64,000 nucleotides of DNA from Galactobacter valiniphilus (GCF_003575975.1 NZ_QQXK01000018.1:1-64000); one strand, 5' to 3'. Positions 39,808-49,208 are shown, numbered from the stretch's first letter. The notes: generated by a model from the letters alone, not told the origin. Program-made: numbers and translations.

Positions 39808-39879
39808 GAGGATGGCCCCGTCGCGAGGCCCACTAAGCGGTCCGGTCGCGTGCCCCTGTCGCGAGGCCCGCTCGCGGCG

Positions 39880-39885
39880 TAGCGT
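39880..39885 (+). promoter_or_regulatory. -10 box TAGCGT, leaderless start of the FAD hydroxylase
   Basis: TAGCGT, 7 nt, then the ATG at 39893. Confidence 0.45.
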
Positions 39886-39892
39886 GCCGCGC

Positions 39893-41154
39893 ATGGACAC
39901 GTGCGACGTTGCCATCGCCGGCGCGGGACCCGCCGGCCTCGTCTCCGGGCTGATCCTCGCGCGGGCCGGGCTGCGGGTCACGGTGATCGGAAAGCACACC
40001 GACTTCCTGCGCGACTTCCGCGGGGACACCGTGCACCCCTGAATGCTCACCCTCCTCGACGAGCTGGGGCTCGGCGAGGACTTCGCGCGCCTCGGGGCCC
40101 ACCACGTCCAGGGCGCGAGCATCCCCGTGGCGGGTGGCGGGGAGCCCGTGACCGTCGTGGACCTCTCGCGCCTGCGCGTGCAGCACCCCTACATCGCCAT
40201 GGCCCCGCAGTGGGACGTGCTGACGCTCCTGGCGGAGGCCGCCGCCCGCGAGCCCGGCTTCGAGCTGCGCACCAACGCGGAGGCCCTCGGGCCCGTCGTG
40301 GAGGGCGGTGCCGTGCGCGGCGTGCGCTGGCGCCCGGTGCCTCCCGGTTCGCCGGCTGGCACCGGCGATCGGCCGGAACCCGAGCGCGAGCTGCACGCCA
40401 CCGTGACCCTCGTCTGCGACTGGCGCGGCTCGGCCCTGCGGCGCGAGGCCGGGATGGTTCCCCGCTCGTGGCCCGTGCCCTTCGACGTGTGGTGGGTGCG
40501 GGTGCCCGGACACTCGGCGCTCAGCGAGACGCTCGCGCCCCGCGGCGGGCGCGGGCTCCTGTACGTGCTCATCCCCCGCGGCGACTACGTGCAGGCCGGG
40601 ATCATCTTCCCGCGAGGGGGCGGCCCCGGCTTGCTGGCCGGCGGCATCGAGGCCCTGCGCCGGCGCTTCTCCGAGGACCTCCCCGAGCTCGCGGCCGGCC
40701 TCGCCGGACTGGCCGAGGAGGACCTCAAGTTCTTGCGGGTCGAGCTCTCGCGGCTACGCACCTGGTACCGGCGCGGGCTGATCTGCCTCGGCGACGCCGC
40801 CCACACCATGTCCCCCCCTCCCCCCCCGTGGGCGGGGTGGGCGTGAACCTCGCGATCCAGGACGGCGCGGCCGCCGGCCGGATGCTGGCTCCCGCCCTGC
40901 TGGACGGGACGCTGAGCGACCGGCACGCGCTCGCGCTGCAGCGCCGGCACGCTCCCGTCGCCGTTGCCACCCAGGCCGCCCAGCGACTCATGCACCGCGG
41001 CGTGGCGCGCCTCCTGCGCTCCGAGACCGCGTTGACCCTCCCGCGGCCCGCCGCCACACTCCTGCGAGCCGCACCCGGCCTCACCGCACTGCCCGCGTGG
41101 TTGCTGGGCGTGGGGCCGCGGCCGGAGCACGCGCCCGAGTTCGCGCGCCATTGA
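39893..41154 (+). pseudogene. Disrupted FAD-dependent hydroxylase (aromatic monooxygenase type)
   Basis: About 420 codons of a class A flavin monooxygenase. The N-terminal FAD motif (VAIAGAGPAGLVSGLILARA) and RDFRGDTVHP are intact, but a TGA at 40040-40042 follows directly, where the family has two more residues before LTLLDELGL. After that the frame is clean through the second FAD motif ICLGDAAHTMSP. There an odd run of C7-T-C8 (40812-40827) inserts extra Pro codons and shifts the frame. The true continuation VGGVGVNLAIQDGAA is in another frame and runs to the TGA at 41152-41154. So one stop and one frameshift break it. It may have hydroxylated an aromatic compound taken up by the MHS transporter encoded next. 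Confidence 0.85.
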
Positions 41155-41227
41155 GCGGTGCCAGGCCGAACCAACGCGATGCTCACACCTCGCCGGCGCC
41201 CACCGTTCCCGGCCGCCCGAGGCGGCC

Positions 41228-41244
41228 CCGCCGCGCCGTCGTGC
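41228..41244 (-). repeat. Variant copy of the 17-bp intergenic motif
   Basis: The minus strand reads GCACGACGGCGCGGCGG, 16 of 17 bases matching the motif at 5307. Confidence 0.45.
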
Positions 41245-41284
41245 ACCGCCTCCCGGCCCGCAACGTGACCAGTCCCAGCGTCAT

Positions 41285-41307
41285 GCGGTCTCAAATAATG
41301 AGACCGC
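41285..41307. promoter_or_regulatory. Operator-like palindrome upstream of the MHS transporter gene
   Basis: GCGGTCTCA (41285-41293) and TGAGACCGC (41299-41307), perfect 9-bp arms with AATAA between. It lies about 20 bp upstream of a possible TAACGT -10 box (41331-41336). No regulator gene is adjacent. Confidence 0.6.
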
Positions 41308-41377
41308 GTGACCAAGGAATGAACCACGCAGTAACGTATGACCAATCAAGCGCTCCCTCGCACCCGAAGGACGGAAC

Positions 41378-42754
41378 ATGTCCGCCACCCCAGGCTCCGC
41401 CGCAGCGACCAAGAACCAGACGCCCCGCTCGCGCGTCATCCTTGCCTCGCTCATCGGCACCACCATCGAGTTCTACGACTTCTACGTCTACGCCACGGCC
41501 GCCGTCGCCGTCTTCCCCGCGCTCTTCTTCACGGGCAACGACGACACCGCCAAGCTCCTGGCCTCGATGGCCACCTTCGCCGCGGCGTTCATCGCCCGCC
41601 CCATCGGCTCGATCATCTTTGGCCACTACGGCGACCGCATCGGTCGCAAGGCCACGCTGATCGGCGCCCTACTGACCATGGGCATCGCCACCTTCCTCAT
41701 CGGCCTCCTGCCGACCTACCAGCAGATCGGCCTGTGGGCCCCCGCCATGCTGACGATCCTGCGCTTCTGCCAGGGCCTCGGCCTGGGCGGCGAGTGGTCC
41801 GGCGCCTCCCTGTTGGCCACCGAGTACGCGGAAGAGGGCAAGCGCGCTCGCGCCGCCATGTGGCCCCAGCTCGGCGCGCCGTTCGGCTTCATCATCGCCA
41901 ACGGCTTCTTCCTGATCCTGACGATCGCCTTCGGCTTCAACTCCGCCGCCAACCCGGACGGCGTCTCCCACAGCTTCCTCATCTGGGGCTGGCGCATCCC
42001 GTTCCTGGCCTCCATCGTCATGGTCGCGATCGGCCTGTGGGTCCGCTTCAAGCTGGAGGAGACCCCGGTCTTCGCCGAGGTACAGGAGGCCAAGAAGGTC
42101 GTCAAGGCCCCCGTCGCCGAGGTCTTCAAGAAGAACTGGCTGCAGCTCATCCAGGGCACCTTCATCATGCTGGCCACCTACGTGCTCTTCTACCTGATGA
42201 CCGCGTGGATCCTCTCCTACGGCATCGGCAAGCCCTCCGCCGGCATGCTGGGCATCCCGTACCAGGAGTTCCTGATCCTGCAGCTCATCGCCGTGCTGCT
42301 CTTCGCCGCCTTCGTGCCGGTCTCCGGCTGGCTCGCGGACAAGTACGGCCGCCGCTCCTCGCAGCTCGTCATCACGGCGTGCATCGCGCTGTTCGGCCTG
42401 ACCTTCAAGTTCCTCATCGACCCCGCCCTGACGGGCACGGGCGCCGACGTCTCGGTGTGGCGCGTCCTGGTCTTCCTCTGCATCGGTATGACGCTCATGG
42501 GCCTGACCTTCGGCTCCATGTCCGCCATCCTGCCCGAGCTTTTCCCGACCAACGTTCGCTACACGGGCTCCGGCATCGCGTACAACGTCTCCTCGATCCT
42601 CGGTGCCGCCATCACCCCGTACATGGCCGTGTGGCTCAACGCCGACTTCGGCGTGGGCGCCGTGGGTCTCTACCTCACGCTCGGCGCCGTCCTGACGCTG
42701 ATCGCCCTGTTCTTCTCCCCCGAGACGAAGAACGTGGACCTGGCCAAGCTCTGA
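41378..42754 (+). CDS. MFS transporter, metabolite:H+ symporter (MHS) family
   Basis: Membrane symporter of 458 residues with 12 predicted helices. The opening LIGTTIEFYDFYVYATAAVA and the loop 2-3 motif GHYGDRIGRKATL are those of the MHS family (ShiA/KgtP/ProP-like); the family-specific GLGLGGEWSGASLLATEYA near residue 130 and LPELFPTNVRYTGSG near residue 385 are clear. Likely substrates are organic acids such as shikimate, dicarboxylates or aromatic acids, or betaine. It follows the broken hydroxylase with its own palindromic upstream region. A terminator follows. Confidence 0.92.
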   Translation: MSATPGSAAATKNQTPRSRVILASLIGTTIEFYDFYVYATAAVAVFPALFFTGNDDTAKLLASMATFAAAFIARPIGSIIFGHYGDRIGRKATLIGALLTMGIATFLIGLLPTYQQIGLWAPAMLTILRFCQGLGLGGEWSGASLLATEYAEEGKRARAAMWPQLGAPFGFIIANGFFLILTIAFGFNSAANPDGVSHSFLIWGWRIPFLASIVMVAIGLWVRFKLEETPVFAEVQEAKKVVKAPVAEVFKKNWLQLIQGTFIMLATYVLFYLMTAWILSYGIGKPSAGMLGIPYQEFLILQLIAVLLFAAFVPVSGWLADKYGRRSSQLVITACIALFGLTFKFLIDPALTGTGADVSVWRVLVFLCIGMTLMGLTFGSMSAILPELFPTNVRYTGSGIAYNVSSILGAAITPYMAVWLNADFGVGAVGLYLTLGAVLTLIALFFSPETKNVDLAKL

Positions 42755-42776
42755 TCCTCACCGCTTGAATGCACGA

Positions 42777-42806
42777 CGCCGCCCCGGTCACCTGACCGGG
42801 GCGGCG
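42777..42806 (+). terminator. Terminator between the MHS gene and the phosphoribosyltransferase gene
   Basis: Perfect 14-bp arms CGCCGCCCCGGTCA / TGACCGGGGCGGCG with a 2-nt spacer, then TTGCGTT; it can serve both convergent genes. Confidence 0.75.
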
Positions 42807-42823
42807 TTGCGTTGGGCGGTGGA

Positions 42824-43327
42824 TCAGGCCTGGGCCGTGACCGGGGGCTGATCCGACCAGGGGAAGACGATCCACTCGTCGGTGCGGCGCCACACGTAGT
42901 CGGGGTCCACGACGGAGGCGGACTTGGCGTAGATCACGGCGGAGCGGCACTCGGCGCCCTGCTTGCGCAGCAGCTCGAGGACCAGCGCGAGCGTGCGGCC
43001 CGAGTCGGCGACGTCGTCCACCACGAGGAGGCGCTTGCCCTGCAGGGAGGCCGTGTCCAGCATGGGCTCGAGCAGCACCGGGTCCGGGAGCGTCTCGTTG
43101 ACGTCCGTGTAGAACTCCACGTTGATCGCATCCGAGAGCTTGACGCCGAGCGCGTAGGAGAGGTGGCCGGCCGGCAGCAGACCGCCGCGGGCCACGGCGA
43201 TGATGATCTCCGGCTCGTAGCCGGAGTCTGCGATGCTCTGGGCGAGTTCGCGCCCGGCGGTGCCAAAGAGGTCCCAGGTCAGGACCTCCTTCTGAACAAG
43301 ATCTGCTGAGTCAGCGTGGTAAGCCAT
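42824..43327 (-). CDS. Phosphoribosyltransferase family protein (Gpt/xanthine-type)
   Basis: Protein of 167 residues. The PRPP-binding loop RLLVVDDVADSGRTLALV near residue 110 is clear, and IIIAVARGGLLPAGHLSYALG near residue 45 is the usual N-terminal part. The length and the central VEFYTDVNE segment fit purine (xanthine/guanine) phosphoribosyltransferases of actinobacteria, although the base is not certain. It would salvage free bases such as those released by the purine nucleoside phosphorylase at 46525. The ATG at 43327 is preceded by an A-poor, CCC-rich stretch with weak ribosome binding. Confidence 0.85.
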   Translation of the reverse strand: MAYHADSADLVQKEVLTWDLFGTAGRELAQSIADSGYEPEIIIAVARGGLLPAGHLSYALGVKLSDAINVEFYTDVNETLPDPVLLEPMLDTASLQGKRLLVVDDVADSGRTLALVLELLRKQGAECRSAVIYAKSASVVDPDYVWRRTDEWIVFPWSDQPPVTAQA

Positions 43328-43439
43328 GGGGAAAGGGTAATGGCACGAGCTCGTGACCTCCGACGGGGTCCGCGCTACGCTCGGCCCGGGCGCCGTCCGG
43401 CGTGCCGGAGCACACAGCAACACGTGAGGGGACACACGC

Positions 43440-43874
43440 ATGGGAGCTTGGGGTCACGAGCCGTTCGAGAACGACACGGCGCTGGATTGGGTCTTCGAGC
43501 TCGAGGCGGCGGACAGCCCGGAGCCCTTGCTTCTGACGCTCGCGGCCGCGCTGGATCCGGGTGGGGTGGAGGATGCCCGCGGCGGTACCGAGGCCGTCGC
43601 CGCCGCGGCCGCCCTGGCCCGCCTCGGCCACGCCGGGACAAGCGTCACCGGTAAGCTGCCCGACGAGGTGCTCGAGTGGGTGGGCCGCGTGAAGTCGCCG
43701 CTGCGGCCGGAGGCGGCCGAGCTCGCCGTGAAGGCCCTCGAGGCGGTGCTCAACGCCGAGGACTCCGAACTCGCCGAGCTGTGGGACGAGGCCGAGGAAC
43801 CAGCCTGGCGTGAGCACACCGCCGCTCTCCGCGACTGGCTGCGCAACGCCGCCGCGCTCGCGGACGCCCAGTAG
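43440..43874 (+). CDS. DUF4259 domain protein
   Basis: Protein of 144 residues beginning MGAWGHEPFENDTALDWVFE, the hallmark of DUF4259. It is acidic, helical, soluble and has no Cys. Function unknown; some relatives are found near immunity or stress genes, but nothing here supports that. The ATG has GAGGGG upstream. Confidence 0.82.
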   Translation: MGAWGHEPFENDTALDWVFELEAADSPEPLLLTLAAALDPGGVEDARGGTEAVAAAAALARLGHAGTSVTGKLPDEVLEWVGRVKSPLRPEAAELAVKALEAVLNAEDSELAELWDEAEEPAWREHTAALRDWLRNAAALADAQ

Positions 43875-44021
43875 CGCCGCCCTTGGGCAGCCCGGCGCCT
43901 GGGCGCCTCACGTGTGGCGCCACCCCACCCACCGCAGCCTCGAGACGCGCGGCGTCGGTGGCGATCGCCGGCCGCCGCCCCGTTGGAGCAAACTCGCAGA
44001 GAGCCGGAGCAGGATGGGCCC

Positions 44022-44948
44022 ATGGTTGATTCACGGACGCCCTCCGGCGCTGCCCGCCTGCTCCCCCTCGCCCTCGCTGCAGCCCTCGGGCTGAGCGCGT
44101 GCACCGGCGCGGGCGAACCTGCCGCTTCCTCGGCGGCACCCGGCACCTCCGCCGCAACGACGGGCACACCCGCGGCGAGCGCGTCGCCGCCGGCCACCCC
44201 CTCGACTGCGTCATCGGCTCCGGCCGCACCGGCCTCGTCCCCGGCGCCCAAGACCGGCATGAACGGTGTGGACGCGGCGGCCGAGGTCACGCCGGCCTTC
44301 CCCGAGGGCACTCCCGTGAAGCAGGGCAAGCCGGCGCAGGTCAAGGACACGAGCGGCATCGAGGGCGTGCTCGCGTGGGACACCGCCGGCTACCCGGCGC
44401 CGGGCCAGGCCAACGCCGGCACCCTCACGCACGAACACGTCACGACCCCCGTGGAGTACGCCGTGAAGCCGGCCGTGGGCGGCCCCCACGCGCCCGTCTG
44501 GATGAACGCGGGCGTGTACTCCAAGCCGGTTCCCACGGAGCGGGCCGTGCACCTCATGGAGCACGGCGCCATCTGGATCACCTACAACGCCTCGCTTCCG
44601 GCGCAACAGGTTGAGGCCCTGCGCGCGTTCTTCAAGCAGCAGGACTACCCGGCAGGCGTGCCCGACACCCCGGGCGGCGGCAACCGCTGGATGGTCATGA
44701 GCCCGTGGGCAGACGACTCGCTCCCGAGCCCCATCGTGATCTCCGCCTGGGGCCGCCAGCTGCGCGTCGACGACCCGGCGGATCCGCGGCTGCAGAAGTT
44801 CGTCGACGAGTTCAGGGCCAACCCGAAGTACTCGCCCGAGTCCGCGGCGGTGGACCAGGTGCCCACGGGCACGGGGGGCAACCCGGCCATGTACGGCTCC
44901 GAGGCCGTCAATCCCCCCGGCATGCTGTCCCCAGACGCCGGGATGTAG
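44022..44948 (+). CDS. DUF3105 lipoprotein
   Basis: Protein of 308 residues. A signal with the lipobox LSAC near residue 25 is followed by about 55 residues of Ala/Ser/Pro/Thr linker. The globular part then has the DUF3105 core: GGPHAPVWMNAGVYSKPVPTE near residue 155, VHLMEHGAIWITYN near residue 175 with its conserved HxxEHG, and a WMVMSPW strand. It is secreted and membrane-anchored. Function is unknown. It is monocistronic with a perfect terminator after it. Confidence 0.85.
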   Translation: MVDSRTPSGAARLLPLALAAALGLSACTGAGEPAASSAAPGTSAATTGTPAASASPPATPSTASSAPAAPASSPAPKTGMNGVDAAAEVTPAFPEGTPVKQGKPAQVKDTSGIEGVLAWDTAGYPAPGQANAGTLTHEHVTTPVEYAVKPAVGGPHAPVWMNAGVYSKPVPTERAVHLMEHGAIWITYNASLPAQQVEALRAFFKQQDYPAGVPDTPGGGNRWMVMSPWADDSLPSPIVISAWGRQLRVDDPADPRLQKFVDEFRANPKYSPESAAVDQVPTGTGGNPAMYGSEAVNPPGMLSPDAGM

Positions 44949-44962
44949 ACGCAGCACAAGAA

Positions 44963-44998
44963 CGGCGGGCCCGTCACCGCAAGGTGACGGGCCCGCCG
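44963..44998. terminator. Terminator between the DUF3105 gene and lpdA
   Basis: Perfect 16-bp arms CGGCGGGCCCGTCACC / GGTGACGGGCCCGCCG with loop GCAA; the genes are convergent. A 12-bp fragment of the 18-bp motif (GCCGTCGGGCAC) follows at 45011. Confidence 0.8.
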
Positions 44999-45037
44999 TG
45001 GTTCCCGGGCGCCGTCGGGCACCCGCTCACGAAAACG

Positions 45038-46444
45038 TCAGACGTGCACGTGGAGGCGGCGCGCCGCCTCGGACACCGAGCCGGAGAGCGAGGGGTACAC
45101 GGTGAAGGTCTCGGAGAGATCGTCGACGTGCAGGCGCTTGTGCACGGCCAACGCGATCGTGTAGATGAGCTCGGAGGCGCGCGGCGCGACCACCACGCCG
45201 CCGATCACGGTGCCGGATCCCTTGCGGGAGAGGATCTTCACGAAGCCGGCCTCGACGTTCATCATCTTGGCGCGCGGGTTCGTTGTCAGATCCAGCTTGA
45301 GGATGTCCGCCTGGTACTTGCCATCCAGCACCTGCGCCTCGGTCACGCCGACCGTGGCGATCTCGGGCGAGGTGAAGATGTTCGAGGAGACCTCGTGCAG
45401 CTTGAGCGGGGACACGGCGTCGCCCATGAGGTGCGCCACGGCGATGCGGCCCTGCATGGCGGCCACGGAGGCCAGCGCAAAGACGCCGGTGCAATCGCCG
45501 GCTGCGTAGATGTTCGGGGCCGTGGTGCGCGAGACGCCGTCGGTGACGATGTGCCCGGAATCCTTGACCTTCACGCCGGCGGCCTCGAGGCCCAGCTCGG
45601 CGGTGTTCGGGATGGCGCCGACGGCCACGAGGCAGTGGCTGCCCTCGATGGTGCGGCCGTCGCCGAGCGTGACGGACACGCCGTCCTCGGTGCGCGTCAC
45701 TGCCTCGGCGCGGGCGCGGGAGACCACGTTGACGCCGTTCGCGGCAAAGACCGACTCGAGCAGCTCGGCGGCGTCCTTGTCCTCGCCGGGCAGCACGCGG
45801 TCGCGCGAGGACACCAGGGTGACCTTGGTGCCGAGCAGGTTGTAGGCGGAGGCGAACTCCGCGCCGGTCACGCCGGAGCCCACCACGATGAGGTGCTCGG
45901 GGAGCTCCTGCATCTTGTAGAGCTGCTTCCACGTGAAGATGCGCTCCCCGTCCGGCACGGCCGTGGGCAGCTCGCGCGGGTGGGCACCGACGGCCAGGAG
46001 GACGTAGTCGGCCTCCAGCTCGGTCACACCCTCGGTCGCGGTGACCTTGACGCGCGTGGGAGACAGGAGCGTTCCGCGGCCGATGATGACGCGGACGCCG
46101 GCGCGCTCGAGGCCGGAGCGGATGTCGTCCGATTGGCTGTGCGCGAGCTTCATGAGGCGCTCGTTCACGAAGCCGAGGTCGACGCGCCCCTCCTCCGGGT
46201 CCGAGTCGGCCATGCGCACGCCGAGCTTGGCCGAGCCGATGACGCGGCGCACCGAGTCGGCGGTGGCGATGAGCGATTTGGAGGGCACCACATCGGTGAG
46301 GACGGCGGAGCCGCCCATGCCGGCGTCCTCCACGATCGTCACCTGGGCGCCGAGATGGGCCCCCACCATGGCTGCCTCGTAGCCACCGGGGCCACCTCCG
46401 AGGATCACCAGGCGGGGCGAGCTGAGGTCCACTTGAGTCGTCAC
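45038..46444 (-). CDS. lpdA: NAD(P)H-quinone dehydrogenase (LpdA/Rv3303c-like flavoprotein)
   Basis: Flavoprotein disulfide reductase fold, 468 residues, but the redox-active CxxxxC pair is absent: the place reads GGSAVLTDVVPSKSLIA, as in mycobacterial LpdA, which reduces quinones with NAD(P)H. FAD site LVILGGGPGGYEAA, NAD site LIVVGSGVTGAEFA, second FAD site IYAAGDCTGVF and a C-terminal dimer domain are all present. The GTG at 46444 gives the usual N-terminus and lies 6 nt after a GAGAAT box, so the mRNA may be leaderless. It is divergent from punA. Confidence 0.9.
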   Translation of the reverse strand: MTTQVDLSSPRLVILGGGPGGYEAAMVGAHLGAQVTIVEDAGMGGSAVLTDVVPSKSLIATADSVRRVIGSAKLGVRMADSDPEEGRVDLGFVNERLMKLAHSQSDDIRSGLERAGVRVIIGRGTLLSPTRVKVTATEGVTELEADYVLLAVGAHPRELPTAVPDGERIFTWKQLYKMQELPEHLIVVGSGVTGAEFASAYNLLGTKVTLVSSRDRVLPGEDKDAAELLESVFAANGVNVVSRARAEAVTRTEDGVSVTLGDGRTIEGSHCLVAVGAIPNTAELGLEAAGVKVKDSGHIVTDGVSRTTAPNIYAAGDCTGVFALASVAAMQGRIAVAHLMGDAVSPLKLHEVSSNIFTSPEIATVGVTEAQVLDGKYQADILKLDLTTNPRAKMMNVEAGFVKILSRKGSGTVIGGVVVAPRASELIYTIALAVHKRLHVDDLSETFTVYPSLSGSVSEAARRLHVHV

Positions 46445-46450
46445 TCCCCC

Positions 46451-46456
46451 ATTCTC
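46451..46456 (-). promoter_or_regulatory. -10 box GAGAAT, possible leaderless start of lpdA
   Basis: GAGAAT on the minus strand, 6 nt, then the GTG at 46444. The hexamer is weaker than the others. Confidence 0.35.
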
Positions 46457-46511
46457 ACGCACGTGAGCAAGGGAACCCAACCACACCGCTTCCCCGCGGA
46501 CGCCTCGACGG

Positions 46512-46517
46512 TAGGAT
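46512..46517 (+). promoter_or_regulatory. -10 box TAGGAT, leaderless start of punA
   Basis: TAGGAT, 7 nt, then the GTG at 46525. Confidence 0.5.
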
Positions 46518-46524
46518 CCAGGGC

Positions 46525-47352
46525 GTGACTGCCTTCGAGAATGCCTCTGCCCAGATGCCAGAGCCCTTTGCCGCCGCCGCCGAATCCGCCGCCGCCATCG
46601 CCGCCGCGACCGGCGTGGAGCGCCACGACATCGCCCTGGTCCTGGGCTCCGGATGGGGCGAGGCCGCCGAGCTGATTGGTGAGACGACTCACACGCTCTC
46701 GGCCGCCGACATCCCGGGCTTCCATGCCCCCGCCGTGGTCGGCCACCCCGGCACCATCCGCTCCGTGCTCACTCACACGGGCAAGCGGGCGCTCATCATC
46801 GGCGCCCGCACCCACTTCTACGAGAAGCGCGGCGTGCGCGCCGTGGCCCACGGCGTCCGCACCGCCGCCGCCGCCGGCTGCGCCCAGGTCGTCCTGACCA
46901 ACGGCTGCGGCGGCCTGCGCGAGGAGTACGGGCCGGGCTCGCCCGTCCTCATCTCCGACCACATCAACCTCACCGCGGATTCGCCGCTCGAGGGTGCCAC
47001 CTTCGTGGACCTCACGGACCTGTACTCCTCGCGCCTGCGCGACATCGCCCGCGAGGTCGACCCCACGCTGCCCGAGGGCGTCTACGCCCAGTTCACCGGC
47101 CCGCACTACGAGACCCCGGCCGAGGTCCAGATGGCCAAGGTCATGGGCGCCCACCTCGTGGGCATGTCCACGGCGCTCGAGGCCATCGCCGCGCGCCACG
47201 CCGGCCTGGAGATCCTCGGCATCTCGCTCGTGACCAACCTCGCGGCCGGCATCTCGCCCGTGCCGCTGAGCCACGCTGAGGTCATCGAGGCCGGCCAGGC
47301 GGCCGGCCCGCGCATCTCGCGCCTGCTCGCCGACATCGTCGCCAAGCTCTAA
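46525..47352 (+). CDS. punA: Purine-nucleoside phosphorylase
   Basis: Trimeric-type PNP of 275 residues that splits inosine, guanosine or their deoxy forms with phosphate. LVLGSGWGEAAELIGE near residue 32 gives the phosphate loop, VVLTNGCGGLREEYGPGSPV near residue 115 the base pocket, and FTGPHYETPAEVQMAKVMGA near residue 190 the conserved purine and ribose site. It leads a salvage operon with a phosphopentose or phosphohexose mutase and deoxyribose-phosphate aldolase, so the sugar phosphate it releases enters central metabolism. GTG start, probably leaderless. Confidence 0.94.
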   Translation: MTAFENASAQMPEPFAAAAESAAAIAAATGVERHDIALVLGSGWGEAAELIGETTHTLSAADIPGFHAPAVVGHPGTIRSVLTHTGKRALIIGARTHFYEKRGVRAVAHGVRTAAAAGCAQVVLTNGCGGLREEYGPGSPVLISDHINLTADSPLEGATFVDLTDLYSSRLRDIAREVDPTLPEGVYAQFTGPHYETPAEVQMAKVMGAHLVGMSTALEAIAARHAGLEILGISLVTNLAAGISPVPLSHAEVIEAGQAAGPRISRLLADIVAKL

Positions 47353-47368
47353 GGCTCACCGGTCTTTT

Positions 47369-47411
47369 TGGTGCCCGACGGCGGGTGGTCACCACCCGCC
47401 GTCGGGCACCA
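47369..47411. repeat. 43-bp palindrome made of two copies of the 18-bp intergenic motif
   Basis: GTGCCCGACGGCGGGTGG (47371-47388) and its exact complement (47392-47409) with a tiny loop; the arms extend to 47369 and 47411. It lies between punA and the mutase gene and is preceded by TTTTT. Single copies occur at 49191-49208 and 61337-61354. Confidence 0.8.
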
Positions 47412-47442
47412 CCGTCTCTACTTACGTTTGCAAAGGGGAAGC

Positions 47443-49173
47443 ATGAAGCACCACAGCATCGAGGAACTGACCGTCCGCGCCGCGGAGTGGGCCGCCGCGG
47501 ATCCGGACCCGGCGACCGCCGCCGAGCTGCGCGAGGTGCTCGCCGCCGTGGAGCGCGGGCAAGACGGCGCCGAGGCTGACCTGCGCTCGCGCTTCTCCGG
47601 CCCGCTCGAGTTCGGCACGGCCGGCCTGCGCGCCGCGATCGGCGCCGGCGAGTCCCGCATGAACATCGCCGTGGTGCGCCGCACCGCGGCCGGGATCGCA
47701 CGCTTCCTCACCGGTGCGGCCGAGGGTGCCTACGTGCCACGCGTCGTGATCGGCTACGACGCCCGCTACCGCAGCCACGACTTCGCCGTGGAGTCCGCCG
47801 GGGTGTTCGCCGCCGCGGGCTTCGAGGTGCTGCTCATGCCCACGCACCTGCCGACCCCCGTGCTCTCCTGGGCCGTGCGCGCCTTCGACGCCGACGCCGG
47901 CGTCATGGTCACCGCCTCCCACAATCCCAAGGAGGACAACGGCTACAAGGTCTACGTGGGCGGGCGCGTGGAGCCCGGCGTGGGGCGCGGGGCGCAGATC
48001 GTGCCGCCCATCGACGGGCTGATCTCAGAGGCCATCCACTGGGACGAGGACCTTGCGGGGATCGCGGTGGCCGACTCCGGCTGGACCGTGCTGCCCGCCG
48101 CCGGCGAGGAGGGCGACGTCGAGGCCCGCTACGTGGCCGACATCGTCGCCTTGTCCCCCGCCCCGGCCGACGGCGCGCGCGACCTGTCCATCGTCTCCAC
48201 GGCGCTGCACGGCGTGGGTGGGCACACCCTCGCCGCCGTGCTCTCCGGGGCCGGCTACTCGGCCCTGCACCCCGTGCTGGAGCAGGAGACGCCCGATCCC
48301 GACTTCCCCACGGTGGCGTTCCCGAACCCCGAGGAGAAGGGCGCCATGGACCTGTCCCTGGCGCTGGCCGAGCGCGTGGGCGCCGACCTCGTGGTCGCCA
48401 ACGACCCCGACGCCGACCGCTGCTCCGCCGCCATCCCGACCCCGGGCGGCGGCTGGCGCCAGCTGCGCGGCGACGAGGTCGGCGTGTTGCTTGGCTCCTA
48501 CCTGATCCGGCGCGATGCCGCCGCCGGGCGCACCTCGATCATGGCCAACTCCATCGTCTCCTCCCGCCAGCTCGGTGCCGTGTGCGCCGCCGCGGGCGTG
48601 GAGCACCACCAGACGCTCACGGGCTTCAAGTGGCTCGCCCGCGTCGAGGGGCTGACCTTCGGCTACGAGGAGGCGCTCGGCTACGACGTGGCCCCCGCCC
48701 TGACCAACGACAAGGACGGCATCTCCGCCTCCCTGCTGCTGGCCGAGCTGGCGCAGGCCTTGAAGGACGAGGGGCGCTCCATCCAGTCCGAGCTTGACCG
48801 GATCAACGTGGGCACCGGCATCTACGCGACCGACCAGATCTCGATCCGCGTGGCTGAACTCTCCGAGCGCGATGTGCTGCTGGGCCGCCTGCGCTCCGCC
48901 GCTCCAGCCACGCTCGGTGGCTCCGCCGTGGTCTTCGTTGATGACCTCGCCGATGGCGTGGACGGCCTGCCGCCCACCACGGGCCTGCGCCTGCTCACCG
49001 AGGACAACACCCGCGTGATCGTGCGCCCCTCCGGCACCGAGCCCAAGCTCAAGTGCTATCTCGAGGTCGTCGTTGCCGTCGCCTCGGAGTCCGGCCTCGA
49101 GGCCGCCGACGCGGCGGCCGACGCCCGCCTCTCGGCGGTGCGCACCGACCTCGGCGCCGCGCTGGGGCTCTAG
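47443..49173 (+). CDS. Phosphopentomutase/phosphoglucomutase family protein (phospho-sugar mutase)
   Basis: Alpha-D-phosphohexomutase superfamily enzyme of 576 residues. The phosphoserine loop is [19 protein letters not shown] near residue 160, the metal loop [13 protein letters not shown] near residue 320, the sugar-binding loop GYEEALGY near residue 410, and the phosphate-binding [13 protein letters not shown] near the end. Length and the [18 protein letters not shown] opening match the long PGM2/phosphopentomutase-like group. In this operon it most likely turns (deoxy)ribose-1-phosphate from PunA into the 5-phosphate used by DeoC; glucose-1-phosphate is the alternative. Ribosome site AAAGGGGAA. 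Confidence 0.9.
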   Translation: MKHHSIEELTVRAAEWAAADPDPATAAELREVLAAVERGQDGAEADLRSRFSGPLEFGTAGLRAAIGAGESRMNIAVVRRTAAGIARFLTGAAEGAYVPRVVIGYDARYRSHDFAVESAGVFAAAGFEVLLMPTHLPTPVLSWAVRAFDADAGVMVTASHNPKEDNGYKVYVGGRVEPGVGRGAQIVPPIDGLISEAIHWDEDLAGIAVADSGWTVLPAAGEEGDVEARYVADIVALSPAPADGARDLSIVSTALHGVGGHTLAAVLSGAGYSALHPVLEQETPDPDFPTVAFPNPEEKGAMDLSLALAERVGADLVVANDPDADRCSAAIPTPGGGWRQLRGDEVGVLLGSYLIRRDAAAGRTSIMANSIVSSRQLGAVCAAAGVEHHQTLTGFKWLARVEGLTFGYEEALGYDVAPALTNDKDGISASLLLAELAQALKDEGRSIQSELDRINVGTGIYATDQISIRVAELSERDVLLGRLRSAAPATLGGSAVVFVDDLADGVDGLPPTTGLRLLTEDNTRVIVRPSGTEPKLKCYLEVVVAVASESGLEAADAAADARLSAVRTDLGAALGL

Positions 49174-49190
49174 CCCCCGCGCCCGGCCGG

Positions 49191-49208
49191 CCACCCGCCG
49201 TCGGGCAC
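49191..49208 (-). repeat. 18-bp intergenic motif, single copy before deoC
   Basis: CCACCCGCCGTCGGGCAC on the plus strand, identical to 47392-47409. Confidence 0.7.

Noticed and set aside
42824-43327. Longer start at 43441 for the phosphoribosyltransferase
   Set aside because: The additional 38 residues are Pro/Arg-rich without family similarity and overlap the promoter region of the DUF4259 gene.
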